From assembly GCF_026151205.1 (NCBI RefSeq), contig NC_087082.1, forward strand, positions 12,511,365 to 12,575,364: 64,000 nucleotides of DNA, in the 5' to 3' direction. Below, in pieces: positions 1 through 13,780 of this stretch (its first letter is position 1; each line of letters begins with the position of its first letter). Both the position numbers and the translations under genes were made by a program. The DNA is from Bolinopsis microptera. Lineage: Eukaryota > Ctenophora > Tentaculata > Lobata > Bolinopsidae. Below the pieces are notes generated by a model, which did no database searches, was not told the DNA's origin, and worked only from the letters and a program-made list of their open reading frames with translations.

Positions 1-2834
1 CGAAATAAATCTCAGGATAGTATCAGTTACGACAAAAAAATGAGTACATGACTGATTCATGATGTGTAGCTCAGAAGGGCTAGGTTAAAATTGACATCAC
101 CATTTAAATGTCGACTTGTTAAAATTATGAGCGTGTGGACTGTGGAGTATATTGTAATCTCACTGAAGCCCGCCAAATACTCCAACTACCAATCCCATCA
201 ACCACCACTCAGGACCACTCACGATCACTCAGTACCGCTCATGAACACCTGAATCCACTCCTGCACTTGGGACTCATAATTTTGATATTTTCATCAAATC
301 ACATCCCCATAATACCTCCTCTGGCCGTGGTCCAGGGCATAATAGCAAGGGTGTCTCCGTCCTCCAACCTCACAAGTCGCCTCGCACAATCGCACTTTAC
401 AAAATAATTACAAATCGGCCCTGAAGCCCTCAGGCTTACTTTGACGTTTGTCTTGAATAACGGTTATCAGTTAACACCGATCTTAAACCCGATCTCTTTA
501 GAAAACAACACCTCATTTTATTGGTTAAACCTCTCAACAACTATTTTACCTTTCAGCCTGTCTGATACCTTTTCCATTCACTTTCATACATAACTAACTC
601 TTCAGTCTTCGTGCTGACATTTCTTACGTCACCAAATTAAATTGCTTATGAAACAAAATGATCAAAAATCCAAAAGGCTGAGGTTTGATTGACGAAAGCA
701 TTTTCCGGGTCGAATGACTGAGCTATCCTGGTGTTCTCCCACCTCCCAAAATTCAGCAAAATCAAAATTTTGGAGAGGTCAAACATTTATTTCTACAAAT
801 GATAAACATCATCTCAAAACCACCATATTATCAAGATAATAGATGTGGATACTGGCGGGGAGGTGATAATTGTTTGTTTACATTAATAGTGAGCACATGT
901 TAAGCAGGCTGAGGAGGTGATAATTGTTTGTTTACATTTCAGGTCGAGCACATGTTAAGCAGGCTGATGAGGTGATACATATTTTGTATTATAGAACGCT
1001 TGTAACACTTGTAACGCCTTCTTGTTACCCCCCTTTGAGGGCCCCGAATTATTTTCTGAACGAAAGCTCAAAAATAACCGAGAAATCGACCTTCTTATTA
1101 ACTCATTTTGATGACCGTTTCTAAATTGCACGAAAAATTTTACTCAGTTAAACGGCGTTAATCAGGAACCAATTATCACCAAACTGACATGCTCTAGGAA
1201 TTTTCGTCTGTTTCACACGATTTTCATGGTCAGTACTAATCAAGCTATAATTATTGTAATCTACTGACCCCGATAAAATTCGCTTATTCCTGGTAAATGC
1301 TCATTAAACCCTCCACTAACGTTTCTTCTCGACTAAACTCCCAAACCTGAACGCATATAAATTCATAAAACGATTAATGACTTTTAAATTCAGCTAACAC
1401 TACCCCAGGTTCTAGGTTATTAATGATGTAAAGTTTTGTCATGCAAACTCTTACATCTTGATCTCCGAAGTTAGCTTTGATAGCAATTAATTTCACTCTA
1501 AATACTTTACCTAATACCTATATAATATATATAGGTATATAATATAGGTATTATTATTATATATACTTCATCCCCATCATACATTTATATGGTTACATTG
1601 AGAATTCAAAAATTTCATCTATTTTGTTGTTTACCAAACAACCATGCAATATTATTAGATTTCTAACAATAAATAAATAAAATTGTTCTTTCATTCAGGA
1701 GTTTGAAGTATAGATTTAAGAACAAAACGTGAGAAAATTAGGCGATGTTTTGAATTTATAGCTGCGGAAAAGGGACCGGTAAAGTAACGCAATCGATAAT
1801 TAAATAAATCCGCCTGCGCGGCGTAACAAATACAGCGTAGGGAAGAAACAATAGAAACGTTAATATTCATTAACATCAAACATGGCCATGTTAATGAATA
1901 TTAATGCATGGGTGGGGCATCAGGCATGATGTTGAATATTGCACTGCTGATTATCATAAACTTTATATTCAGGATAAAATAGGGCTTCGTACTTTATCTA
2001 AGATAAGTTATACAAGATAATTACAAGCTGATTAGCTGAAGGAGACCGAATACTGACAAGTGATCGCTACTCCCAATATTTTCACGATATTCTCCTGGTC
2101 TGACGAGCAAAGTTAAAGTTATTTTAAAGTAAGCTTATATCCTGACAATTACAACAAACTGGACAAGAATAATACGGGTCCGTTTTGCCGGATTTAAGTG
2201 ACACAAAAGACACCGGACAGCTATTGGATTATAGCGGTTAAATAACTGAAGCTAACTGATGAATAGCGGACGCCTAAAGAAACACGTTAAGATGGAGCAT
2301 GTATTACTAGCGGATAATGATATAAGTGGACATAGTCAGTGGTGTTCACAAAGACTAACAAACAAGTTTATAGAGGCTAAGAGGCCGGTTAGTTCAAGTG
2401 ATTATGTCCCCGGATGGCACAAAACCTTAGTAGTGTCATCTGGGGTAACTGGGAAAGTTAGAAAATATTCAGTCAGCATAGACTGAGTTTAAATGTTTAA
2501 AGTTTCAAGTTGTGACACAGAAAAAATGTCACTTCTTTAATATTTGTAAGATGCGGGCAATTATGTCTAGTCAGATTTATTTCGAAGTTAATTATATGCA
2601 ACAGTGATATCAATTAAGGTGTGCTTTTCACAGACAGTAAGATCACGGATGAAGCTTTTGCAAATTTAATTTTAACTCTGGTAATAATAATCACAATCTA
2701 CAACTGATAATTGCTTGCAAATATGTCAGCATTCAGACGAAAACAATCTAACAACTTTCTCTCATCTCCGCGGGGTTTTCCCATGGCAACAATTAAACTT
2801 ATTCGCAACTTCACACAACAGTTTAAAAACTCAC
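1..2834. other. Flanking non-coding sequence with a 54-bp tandem duplication
   Basis: No convincing coding exon was found here. The short open frames in this stretch lack family similarity or splice signals. A 54-bp unit beginning GAGGTGATAATTGTTTG occurs twice in tandem (from 860 and from 914), with a short third start near 969. An AT palindrome-like run lies at about 1515-1565. Because the SPAG1-like gene on the minus strand begins at 3376 and runs leftwards, this stretch is probably its intron, but no further exon could be identified. Confidence 0.5.
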
Positions 2835-3376
2835 GGTTATGTCTTGGTCGACGTTTTTCCTGGTCTCCTCATCCAAAGCTCCGGGTTTGAGCAGCGAGGT
2901 AGCTACACGGAGTAACTTGCTCTTTGGGTACACCTCACTCAGCCTCTGTTCACACCTACTCTCCAGGTCCTGCCACCGACCTTCCTTGCCCGACCTGACG
3001 GAGATACAGTGTTTATGTGACAGTGTCCAGTGGGGTACAAGGGTACATTGTGCAGTTTACATCTTGGTTTAAATCAACGCTAGAGTGTTAATAAGACTTA
3101 AAATCATTGATAGTAAGCTCCGCTTGCAGCCTGATTCATTTTGTTATTAGTAAGAAACCATAACTAAACCCTAAATGACGACATGGTCTAGTGAAATGAG
3201 AAAATGGCTGACAACCAAACAAACCTGAGAACTTTAAGAATCTGCTCCAACTCCTTGCCGCTGGTGCAATTGTTGATATAGGTGTAATCCAGGTGCTCCA
3301 CCGGCACCTCAGATTTATCTGCTGCCGGCGAGGGCCCACCTCCTAGCGCTTGTGCTAGATTTGCGGTCGCTGCCAT
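2835..3376 (-). CDS. SPAG1: SPAG1-like protein, first two coding exons (partial)
   Basis: SPAG1 is a TPR co-chaperone that helps assemble axonemal dynein arms in the cytoplasm. Exon 1 is 3376-3225 (start ATG at 3376) and exon 2 is 2994-2835. They join in frame through a split Arg codon with GT-AG signals, and together encode 104 codons. The translation carries VPVEHLDYTYINNC, then KELEQILKVLR, continuing across the splice as SGKEGRW and a Cys-x-x-Arg-Leu segment. This matches the order and spacing of the conserved SPAG1 N-terminus (EHLD-YI-LEKIL-VLRSGEEG). The N-terminal extension before EHLD is short and Ala/Gly/Pro rich. The TPR and C-terminal regions must lie left of the window. Assignment rests on recalled family motifs; an RPAP3/SPAG1 relative is the main alternative. 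Confidence 0.72.
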
Positions 3377-4635
3377 CCTAAATAAACAGGTTGTATTTAA
3401 AAAATGTTTTAAGATTCATTTTGTAATTTAGAAAATCAAATTTGTCTCAGGAAAAATTAAAAGTTTTCGAAGAAATCACAAAAGTCACAAAACATCATGT
3501 CTTGAAATATTTTTTAATCGGAATTCGGAAGCGAATGAGACGAAGAGAGTTGATTATTAGGATTATTTTGTAAAATCAAAGATGGTATTCACCCTTCCTT
3601 GACACATTTAGAATAAAACATGATGATAAATAGAGTATCAAGATTAATAATTAAAAACAGTTATTTGGTCGAAAAATAATAATCTTAAAATAAAAAGCCA
3701 CCGCTGATTTCGAATTGAAAGAAAATTTCGCAGACTATTGAATGTTGCTATTCGAGTAGAGGCGATGAACGTTAATGTATGATAATACGTATGACACCTG
3801 ATCTCACGTATTTCACCAAAAACGGTATGAGTATGTCCACTAGAGAGTTGGGTGCCCTAACTTAAGGAAAGCCACCCAACCACACTAGGCCCACTCCCCA
3901 TGTAGCAGATCATCTAAGGAAGGGCTGACCAGCAGCCCAGGAAAAATTGCTAGAGCTCTCTAATGAAAGATCGCAATAGCGGGATATTGGGATTAGTTTT
4001 CAACTAGCAATAACCACGTCTCGGTTGGACCTCATTGACTATGGTAATGCCACTGCGCAAAGCTAAAATTTGTGGTCTCTTAATTCTTATATAAATGCTG
4101 GCATAAAATATTTCCTTGTGTTTGATATTTAATACTTAAATTTATCCGAACAAATGTCTAACATCAATCAAAACATCTAACATTACATTATGCGTAGTGC
4201 TTTGTTTATATCGAGGATTCAGGACTTATTTGATTTAATCGCGGTAAGGCGAAACTAGTATTTTTAAACGACTTAGAACAACTAATGATATAACTTATGT
4301 GAGTAGCTGTCAGCAGTCATAGACCATAGCATGACTTACCGTAACTCATTATCTTATCAGTAGCAACATCCAACGAAAACATAATTGACAATTTTCTTGG
4401 TTTTGGTAATTCGAGCCGTGGATAATTCTAACAGCAACATGTCCTGATCCATAAGAATAAATACGAATAATAAAAACGTTTAAATTAAGCCCATTAAAAT
4501 TCTTCAGCTTGTTTCTCTTTCTGTTCTTTCTTTCTGGCTCCAATATTCAAGCCTTAAACAGAATAGCTATATAGGGGGTCTTCGAAGCTAATGGAAGTTT
4601 AAGGAAAATTCAACTAAAAGATTCACACTGATACG

Positions 4636-7600
4636 TCATTTCTTGTCGTCTTTCATTTCCTCGTATTCAGGTAAGGAATAGCCACGCTCGACTATCTTGC
4701 AAGCCTCACGGATACCACTGAGGTAAGCTCCAGTAACAGTTTGTGGGAAGCGTCTGTTCGTTGCCTCTCCGGCAAAGAATACCTGTAGGATCGGTTTGTA
4801 CAATACAGTTTGAATCCACGGTATGTGTCTCAAAGATAAAAAACTCTTCTATTCCAATTCTGTTTATTCTCAAACTCCTGATACGACGATCAAGCTAGTA
4901 AAGAGTTTGATTGTTAAAAAATCACAGATTCTAATTATTCTAACAAAACTATGTTGTAATTACGCATGATAAAACGAAATATCCAGACAAACCTTCTCCT
5001 CGACATCAGCAGCCAGGTGATCGTAGTCTTTACCGCTGCTGCCTATAGCCATGTAGCTGTAACTCATCAGAGAGAACCGGTCCCTGCCCCAACTTGTCAC
5101 CCAGAAATCTTCCGGGTCTGGAACGTCCTGTAAAGATTTAGCGGGTTTAGTCATTAGTGGATTTAGCGGGTTTAGTGGTTATGTAATATGTAAAGTAGGG
5201 AAAGTAGTACTGTTATCAAGGTTTATTAGGAAGTGATGGAAATGAACTAGTCATTAGATTTGGTAACATAACTTGGATTACCTGAGATTTACACCGTTAT
5301 ATAATTTGAAAATATTTTATTTCAGTTTAGACTTCACTACAACGTTAATTTCCAAGAACAAGCAGGTCTGAAGAAGAAATCTGACTCCATTATCAGTAGC
5401 ACCATAAAATGAACGTTATCATAATTTTATCAGCATCCAACAGCATAAACATTTTACTTTATTAACATTGCACAGCATGGGACACCTCCACAACTAGCTT
5501 TGTTTGTCGTCAATAATACTGATCGCTAATACTTTTTACAAAATTTCGTTATTTGAATTTATAACTTTGATAGGAAGATGACTGCTAGGATAAAGGACTT
5601 CAACTCCGACTTCACAAAATTCCTAGATGGGAGGGTTCGACACACGGTAAAAATTGTAACAAAATCAGAGATAATTGAATGCAGTGGAGTTATCTTATCT
5701 CAACACAGTGAAGTTATGAAGAGAATGATAGAGGATGACGAAGAAATCTTCCTGGATAACTACAACTTTGTTAGAGAATGTCTGGTGATTCTTCATGGAG
5801 GAACGGTAGAACTCACAGAGGAAAACTGCGAGGAAATAATCAAGTTTGGAATTCAGTTTAGCGTACGTAATGTTATAGATCAAGGACTCGAATTTTTGGC
5901 GTCAAAAGTGTCTGTAGAAAATGTGAGAAATTCAGCAAGAATTTGTTGGTCTGCTAAAAAGTTCGCCACATTTTGCGATTTTAACGCTAACATCGACTAT
6001 TTTTGGCCACTAGAAGACATCGTGAACAAGCTATCAATAACAGAATTGGAAGAATTTGTGGTGGAAATACGTTCTACAATGGGCATCGTGGCAATCCTAG
6101 AGATGGTCACCAACGAGGTTCTAGCAAAGAAACTTTTGAACAGTCTTACTACTATAGTAGAGCAATGGAACGTTGATGAAATACTGGGAACATTTCCGAC
6201 AGCGCAACAGTACGATTATCAGAACACATTCGTAGAAGCTCTTTCTGGCTGCCCGCAAGAAGACGTGTTGAACTTTTTAGATAAAATCGAGGCTTCAGAA
6301 CTACTTTCCAAACAATGGATAGTTTTTAAAGACCTAAAGAAATGCGTGCTGAAGGAATCAGTACCAAGAGAACTTAATCTAGTTGCTGATGCACATGTTT
6401 TATTAAAAACTTGGAAAGAGTTAAGCGAGGACAAAATTCTACATGTTTGCTAAGTCCTTAAAACCGAATTTTACGTTATGGAAATAATAATGTCCTGGGT
6501 TGCGCTGAAGAGACCAGATTTAAAAACAGTTAGGCACCTCTGTTATCTGGTAGATACTGATGAGCTAACAAAAGGATATTTGGAGCATGCTGACTGCTGA
6601 GAATGTACTGAAGAGTGAGGGATATACGGTATCATTCAACGGTGGACGCTCCAGAGATTTTTCTAAGATATTTAAAATTCCTCAAACTATAATAATCAGT
6701 GCAAATAGCAATATAGTTCAACATAGAACGTTAAGTAAAATGTCGACGTTAAGTAAAATGTCGACGTTAAGTAAAATGTCGAGGGGAAGATACCCCAGTC
6801 GTGTATATATTGACATTACGATCAATGCGTTTGCACAACACGGCAGCCGGATCATTAGTAGCGACGGTCGAACAGTAGAAGCACTGTTTGGTCGAACTAT
6901 GGAGGGTAAGCAAATACCTTTCTATACTGATACACACAGAGCTGTGCATGAGGATATGGTATACAATGCGAGCACCCTGTGCGCTTATTCTACTTTATGA
7001 GGACGTATTATACCGTGAATTGATCAAAAAGAGATAATACAATGACACTTTTTCAATACATGATAGTGAACTGTGTTTCATATTCGTGATTGGGATAAAT
7101 AGATTTTAAGTTTAAACGTTTGAGTGTCTTACTCTTATTGACTCATGTTGCCTCCATATGGGTTAGTGACTTACATCGAAGATGTTTCGTCATCTTCAGT
7201 CAGCTCGTAAAGTTTACAAATGTACGTTTATATTTTTTACAATTTAAGCTCAATTTTATGTTTATTTTCTTCATTCTGATGATACAGTGCATTATTGTGT
7301 AAAGAAATGGAAAAAATAGAACTTTTGTAAGCCCCTGCACTATGATTGATATTTGTGATAGAAGTTACCGTCATATTTTTAATTTTTAACAGAACGATAA
7401 CATATTTCGCTGGATTGTACAACTTTCGTCTTGGTAGATTCCAAACACAAGGAAATTTTCCTTTTGGTTGGTAATATACTCAATGATGGAAGTATAGTGT
7501 ATTGGCTATGCCCCGCGCGCTTACTAGTTTAGCTCTTTCTAGTCCCCTGCTACACGGCATATAGCATGTAAACAGGGATTGGCTAGTTAGAGGCGGTCCG

Positions 7601-10600
7601 TGTAGGCCTTACACTGTGCTTTCAGCAATACTCACTCATATAATTACAATTATTCCCTCTACTCGTATCGCACCGGAAATTATCGAAATTTCAGATAAAC
7701 TAAATAAAACACTGTCTGCATATCGTGGCTTGTAAAAATTAATCTATAAATTACGTCTCTAACTTACGTCGAACATGTTTCGGAGCAGCTGGAGACAGCT
7801 CTTCAGGACGTTGAGATCTGATGTGTTGTTTCTGAATTCCAGGGCTTCCCCTGTCACAATGCTCATCAACACATAGGGTCCTTCTTTAACCTGTGGACAT
7901 TCAGACCTTGTTAAAACAAGCAATCTGGTATCTAAAACTACGATTATTATTTTCAATCTTATCAAGAAAACTTTAGCTGTATTTTTGAAACATCAAAATG
8001 AAGGTTACTGCATTGTTTGACATGAGGTTATTATGGAAAATCACCACGAACCTCTGTATTCATATCATAGAAAATAGCAAATAATCCTCTATGTTCCTCG
8101 CTACTAGGCACATGTCCGAAGAAGTCTGCTCCTTTAATTTTACTCTGCCAAAACTTCTTGGTGAATTTCATAGCAATCTGCGAATAGTTATGTGTTAATG
8201 AACAAGCGAATTGTACAGATAACATGCATAACTAAGGAAGGATTTTTAGAGTTTTAGGCTGTAACAGTACCAGTTACCACAGAACGCTCATAGAAATTTC
8301 TGGGCGAAAAATTTGTCACATCCATAACCGCCGCCAAGTGAAAAGACGCGCATAGGCGCGGCTGCGCGCCGCTACACTACCTGATAACAATGAAACACTT
8401 TAGCCACACCGCCTTAAAGTTGATACGCTGAAATTTTGTGCTTTTTTGGCGCTGCGCTCTAATGGTACTTCTTCACTTTAGAATGGGCTCATTGGCCGGC
8501 ATAACACGTGGTGAACGTAGGGGCAGGTTTGAAAGTCATGGCAGATATGTACCTTTTCAATACACCCAGCACCAATCCGGTTGATACAATGTTGTTTCCA
8601 ATCTGGGAGAGGTGGTTTGAATGATACAACCTCTTTCTTGAGGACAGCTAGTGGCAGAGTAACTATTACCTGTGAGGGACAGTTTGTTTATCAAATGTAT
8701 GGATTATTTATGATGTTTAGGAGAATATGATTGTGCACACTGCAGAGTAGTCAAAATCACAGATTTGGAGCGAACCGTATGCAATGAAATAACGAAATAA
8801 GAGCAAAACTTCGTTGACCTGTATATAATATATATTATCGAATATGACTGTAAATTGTGATAGTGTTTACCTTGTCAGCTAAATATTCATCCTTAGGAGT
8901 TTTCACTAATACTTTGTCACCAGTATAATCTATCCTCGTAACCTGAATTCCATTCGTAAGCAATCAGTTACGGCTCAAGGTGCTCAGCAATGCTACATAT
9001 TCTTTAACGGATAACCGTTGGATAAAATCTGGACATACTCACCATCAAAATACTCACTATCTATATACACATTGTTATATAATATTATTTAAAAACGTTG
9101 TTTCTACATTTTAGTGACTTACCTCTTCAGAGAGTTGAATGTCGAGCCCTTCAGCAAGAGCATCAGCTAAGAGGCTGTATCCTTTGTAGAGGAAAGCGTG
9201 GTCACCAGTGAACTGAGAGTATTCCTCGTTCTGGTCCCACCACATTGCTGAAACCTGGCAATGGCGCGCGGATTTAGTTTTCTACATTAAATCACAGCTT
9301 TACCAGCTCAATTAAACGGATATTTGATGAAATTCCCCCCCCCCCCCCCCCCTGATAGACCTCGTTTATAAAACTTAGAACACATTTCAGAAAATCTCCC
9401 TAACCTTAGCAATAGGAGCTCCACAAGCGTACTCCAGATTACTAAGATGAAACTGTAGCAACCTCTTCTCGTCCTCACTGAATACTTGTCTGTTTTGTGA
9501 CATTGACAGTTTGTGAAGTTCCATCAACTTGTCTTCTAGGGACATCCTATGGGAGATACTGTCATAATTGTATAAAATTGACAGATTAATTTAATGTTAG
9601 GCAGCTCCGAACCTATTCCCCTCCTCTTAATCGCCTTTAATCATATGAAATTCCATTTTATGAAAAAATGTTCAGTGCAATACAAAAATCATCGACATAT
9701 TCTAAATTTAACAATAAATCTAGCATCATTTCAACAGCAAAGTTAGAGATCAAAAACCCAGAAATCTAACCTGTTACAATTCTCGCCCTTCTCACTGTCC
9801 CTATTTTCAACATTCTTAGCCTTAGCCAAATTCAACCTCTCCAACTTCCACTCGGCTACAGCATCGAGCAGAGCGTTAAAATGAAAGTCAGTCCTCCGGT
9901 CGTGGTCGGGTGCTGCCGGACATCCGTTCTCTTCGAACAGCTCGCATCCGTTATCTCTGATCACGTGTAGCGGGATGTCAAGCTGTGGGCCGTGTTTAGT
10001 GTGATGGTCATGAGGCTACATCTCTATTTTATAAATATGTCAGTCTACAATCTACAATCTACAATCTACAATCTACAATCTACAATCTACAATCTACATT
10101 CAACATTGAACATAACGCTTCTCATAGTATGAATTTTATAGAGTATTTACTATCATATATGGAATAATTGCATGGATTGATCTCAACTCTCAAATAAACA
10201 AATATGCCTTATCTCCCCACCAGAATCCACATCTGTAACTAACAATAAATTTGAAAAAGGAGCTAACTAACCTGTTTGCACATGAGGGTGGCAGGATTGT
10301 TGATACATCCTGTAATAATCTGCGCTCCTTTAGCTACACACGTCCCCAGAGACTGATCATCCCATATCCTCCCACCTACTCGGTCTCTACCCTCGAATAT
10401 CTTCACTTTATACCTGGTGAAGGTCGTGTCAGTGAACTAATCTTGACAATCAAGCAAGCACGAGAATACACACACGTGAATAAAACGGAAGCTGGTAGTG
10501 GTGTAATCTGTACACGATAATCATTTTCCAATTAATCAATTACCCACACACACACGTCACACAGCCAGTCTACCTACCCGAACATAGTGAGCTGTCTAGC

Positions 10601-12594
10601 AGCAGCCAGCCCGGAGATCCCAGCCCCCACTACTAGTATCTCAGGTTTACGTTTGGGTGTGATGATGAGGAGGTCAGGGTTAATGTTGAGGGGGAGGATG
10701 CCAGTGTTGATGATACCTCGCTGGGTAAGGAAGGAGAGGACTCTCAGTGCTTCTAGACTGTACCTGGAAGAGGGAACCGGTTGGAAATGTTCAGTGGAGA
10801 GTGAGGGATGGTATTTTAATCTATATTGAGTATAATTTCTTACGTTATTGTATTTCATCATTAGGTCCGGAAGGAACAATAATATTATGTACTATACTAA
10901 TAATTTATACTATACTTAGTACTTACACAGATTCAACAGTTTACTTCGTAGTTTAAACTTTTAAAATGTCAGATCTTACCTGATTCTGACCATGCCTCGT
11001 ACAATAACTGCTTTCTCAACGTCTGCTACTGTCAGGTGCTCTTTAGGGTTGATGTTCCACAGTGCTAGAATCAGATTCCTTAGCGCCAGATAAAATACTT
11101 GAAACCTGAGGTGATCTCGTGAAAATACGTGAATTTCAAATCAGTGAAAGGGACTTTGAAAAACTCGAGATCCCTCATCACTGCTTAAACAAAACCATCG
11201 TCCATGATTCAACTGAATGAATATAGTTGTAGGGAGTTATGGTGATTGTGATGTTTGATCAAGCGACATGTCCGTATAAAGTAGTAATTTTGACAGCTAC
11301 CGTTTGAACTCTGGGAAGGTCCTCTCCTCATCCATTTCCATAATGTCAGGTCTAAAACAGAGAGCTTTACCCTGCTGGCCAGGCTGGTTAAACGGCTTGA
11401 AGTTGGAGTCCAGCGGTCCATCTAGCACAACTGGGAGATAAAATGGTGAACATTTCTAGGCAAGGAAATATTATGGACGGTACGAAATATCATAGATATT
11501 AAGATTTCTTTACACAATTTCATTTATCCAAAAAAGTATCATATTTAAGTATTTTGTCAGTTTGTCTAACCAGGTTCAGCCAGTAATTCCTCGGAGTCAT
11601 GACCGTTCCTCTTGGGCTGCTGGTACATACTGGCACTCATACCCACACCATCACTAAAACAAACTACCATCAAACTTCATGGTATAGTGGTCAAATATAT
11701 TAATCCTTACATGTTACAGGTTGTAAACAAACCCACAAGTCATAACTCGTCTTACAGCTTATTTTGGCGTATAGTAAGTAAGAAAGCTACATTAAGAATT
11801 ATCTAAGCAAGTTATTTTTCCTCTATAATAAACTGTACGTCTGGAACATACCTGTAATAGTGAACAAGGAATGGTTCAGCAGGGGAGTTCTTGATAAGGG
11901 GTGGAACCCCCAACCTCTCCAGCCAGCCTGAACCACTGACTAGCTTTACTTGGGGCTCTTCTTCTGAGCTACAGCTACCTCCCTGAAACATTAGTTGTAG
12001 GTCAAACTTTGGGTTATATATTAATAAGGAACTTAAATCAGTGACAATACTATTACCACCTATCTAGAGGTGCCCTTAAAACCAAATTAACAGTTTTCTT
12101 GGTATAAGGGGATATAATTTCTATAATTTACCTTATTTTCAGAACAAGTCCAAGTATCTTGGGGTGTTTCTACTAGTTTCTTATCCTGATCTAATTTTCT
12201 CCATTTCCTGCACTCACTGCATCTGATCCAGTATGGTAGTACCTGATCAAGTAATTAGTAAATGTATTAGTCAGTGCATATATATATTATATACATAAAA
12301 TTATAATGGTCCAAGAAAACGCTGCAAACCATAACAATTAATATGCTAATTCGACATGAATGGTGACTGGTGGACCAGTATCTCAATACAAAATATCGTA
12401 GTGTACTGTGTATGAGTGTACTATTGTCCACTACTGTATTATGATTTACAGAGAGTAAAGACCTATTAAGATATCGTTAAGTAATGAATACACAGACGAA
12501 CCTCCTCTGTAAAGTAGAGTTTAACTCCAGGTTCGCACTGACTATTAACTTGCCATCTCAACTTCCAATTAAAATAGTTTGTATAACCTTTCTT
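4636..12594 (-). CDS. KDM1B: KDM1B/LSD2 flavin-dependent lysine-specific histone demethylase, 17 exons (5' end unresolved)
   Basis: LSD2 removes mono- and dimethyl groups from histone H3 Lys4 in chromatin, using FAD. Exons run 12502-12594, 12132-12242, 11852-11982, 11571-11653, 11301-11430, 10980-11105, 10578-10763, 10272-10413, 9771-9982, 9405-9546, 9123-9254, 8871-8942, 8553-8669, 8052-8177, 7768-7890, 4993-5127 and 4636-4782. All have GT-AG borders and compatible phases, giving 735 residues to the stop. In order: the linker [11 protein letters not shown]; a CW zinc finger ([14 protein letters not shown], then WTC); a SWIRM domain ([19 protein letters not shown]); the Rossmann FAD site [22 protein letters not shown]; an amine oxidase domain including [13 protein letters not shown]; the catalytic-site Lys in GAGCIEK; and the C-terminal [21 protein letters not shown] plus SWIRM separates it from KDM1A, which has a tower domain instead. 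The N-terminal C4H2C2 finger of vertebrate LSD2 was not found, so the true start is unknown. The 2.6-kb intron between 5127 and 7768 holds a BTB remnant on the other strand. Confidence 0.93.
5578..7000 (+). pseudogene. BTB/POZ-BACK protein, broken by an in-frame stop and a frameshift
   Basis: The frame from ATG 5578 encodes 291 residues with a BTB-like fold pattern: [20 protein letters not shown], then [12 protein letters not shown] and a leucine-rich helical stretch. BTB proteins usually act as dimerising adaptors, often for Cullin-3 ubiquitin ligases. A TAA ends it at 6451-6453. The same frame then continues (about 6454-6590) into [18 protein letters not shown] and GYLEHA, which resembles a BACK domain. 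Coding similarity then appears to shift to another frame from 6587, running to 7000. The second piece includes an 18-bp unit repeated three times (about 6731-6784). The locus is intronless, opposite in strand to KDM1B and wholly inside one of its introns, so a decayed retrocopy is plausible. Alternatively the first 291 residues may still be a short functional BTB protein. Confidence 0.6.
9335..9352. repeat. Poly-C run of 18 in a KDM1B intron
   Basis: An uninterrupted run of 18 C sits in the intron between the exons at 9254 and 9405. No related sequence to the other poly-G/poly-C sites of the window was seen beside it. Confidence 0.9.
10043..10098. repeat. 7-bp tandem repeat (TCTACAA)x8
   Basis: About eight near-perfect copies of the heptamer TCTACAA lie in the KDM1B intron between the exons at 9982 and 10272. 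It is a simple intronic minisatellite with no visible coding effect. Confidence 0.9.
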
Positions 12595-13169
12595 CTGAGG
12601 GCTGCAAATTATAAACATGTTACTTTCAAATTATACCTGGAATTTCAAGTATGTTCTGGTAAACTCGAATCCGAAACTCGAAACTCGAAGTTTTGGAGGA
12701 TTGAGGTCACAGGTGTGAAAATTGAACATATACACACCGTAATCATGCTAGGATCATTTTAACAAGGCTGAAAGATTATGAAATTCTCGAATATTCCTAA
12801 TTCATCACAGCACAAATTTTTCGTTACATTATTGATTGAGTCTCAATTGTGTTCAGCTGTGAGCAATTTGATTCTATTCTATTCTGGAAAACAATCATAT
12901 GTGTTTGTTTGTTTGTTTGTTTATAGAACCCGTCCCCAATCTCGTATTGGAAAATGACTAAACTCAGGTCTGAGTGTGAATACGGGTGGTACCTGCAAGA
13001 GTGTTCATTAAGCATTTAGAGTTCTGTAAAACTGCAGTTACAATTGTGCTAGAGTATTTTTAGTATATACGATTGGTATCAGAAATATATCCCTACATGC
13101 TTCCAAAATTTGTAAAGCCGTAGTACATACATATCACATTACACCAGAGCCTACACAGTGCAATCTCCT

Positions 13170-13219
13170 CCAGTCTATCTGCGCCGCGTATATTTGTATA
13201 AGCACACGGCGCAGACTGG
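13170..13219. repeat. Short GC-rich hairpin
   Basis: CCAGTCT-ATCT-GCGCCG and CGGCGCAGACTGG form inverted arms around about 20 bases; the left arm has four extra bases. It stands out against the AT-rich surroundings. It could be a miniature inverted-repeat remnant or a structured RNA. No function is claimed. Confidence 0.5.
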
Positions 13220-13780
13220 AAAAAACCACACTCTGCAAGTTCAATCCAGTGCAATGCTACATGTACGTACTACGGCTTCATCTCCAACTTTCTGCACAAT
13301 GTACTGGAATGTTTTGAAGGAAAAGAAAGAACAAAAAAAGTGATATATATAAATAAAATCAGCGATTTAATGTTAGCCTTAGGACAGTAACTTTAATTCC
13401 CTGGTTTCTAAAATCAGCTTTAAAAAAAAAATAATAATAAAGTATGTAACGTCGATACCAAACCGATTATTGAGCGATAATAACTGAGTAGTTGATTCCT
13501 GGGTTGCAGAGTCATTCAGATGTTCCAGTCTTCGAATGTGGTTCTTGTTCAGTTCTTGACCAGAAGTGTCTAATGAAGTAAGTCAGACAAGCAAACTCTT
13601 CCTTAAATGCTCATATAAGTCGTCTCAATCCCAGAAATTATGAATGATGACCCAGTGTAAAAGTGCAGAAATCGGCCGAAAATAACAAAGACTAAAAACA
13701 GTTAAAAAGTGAAAGGATTCAAACACAAGGAAAATTAATAACTTAGAGCGTAAAAAGGAATATCTCCAAACGGAGTTTTC

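Noticed and set aside
300-420. Possible minus-strand exon (RLVRLEDGDTLAIM)
   Set aside because: It is short, with no clear acceptor or donor and no match to SPAG1, so coding status is unsupported.
10251-10520. 89-residue plus-strand open frame
   Set aside because: It is antisense to a KDM1B exon (10272-10413) that fits the family and splice phases.
12824-13015. Possible KDM1B zinc-finger exon on the minus strand (CRYHPYSHSDLS)
   Set aside because: An AG acceptor and a YH pair are present, but the expected Cys residues of the finger are missing in every frame.
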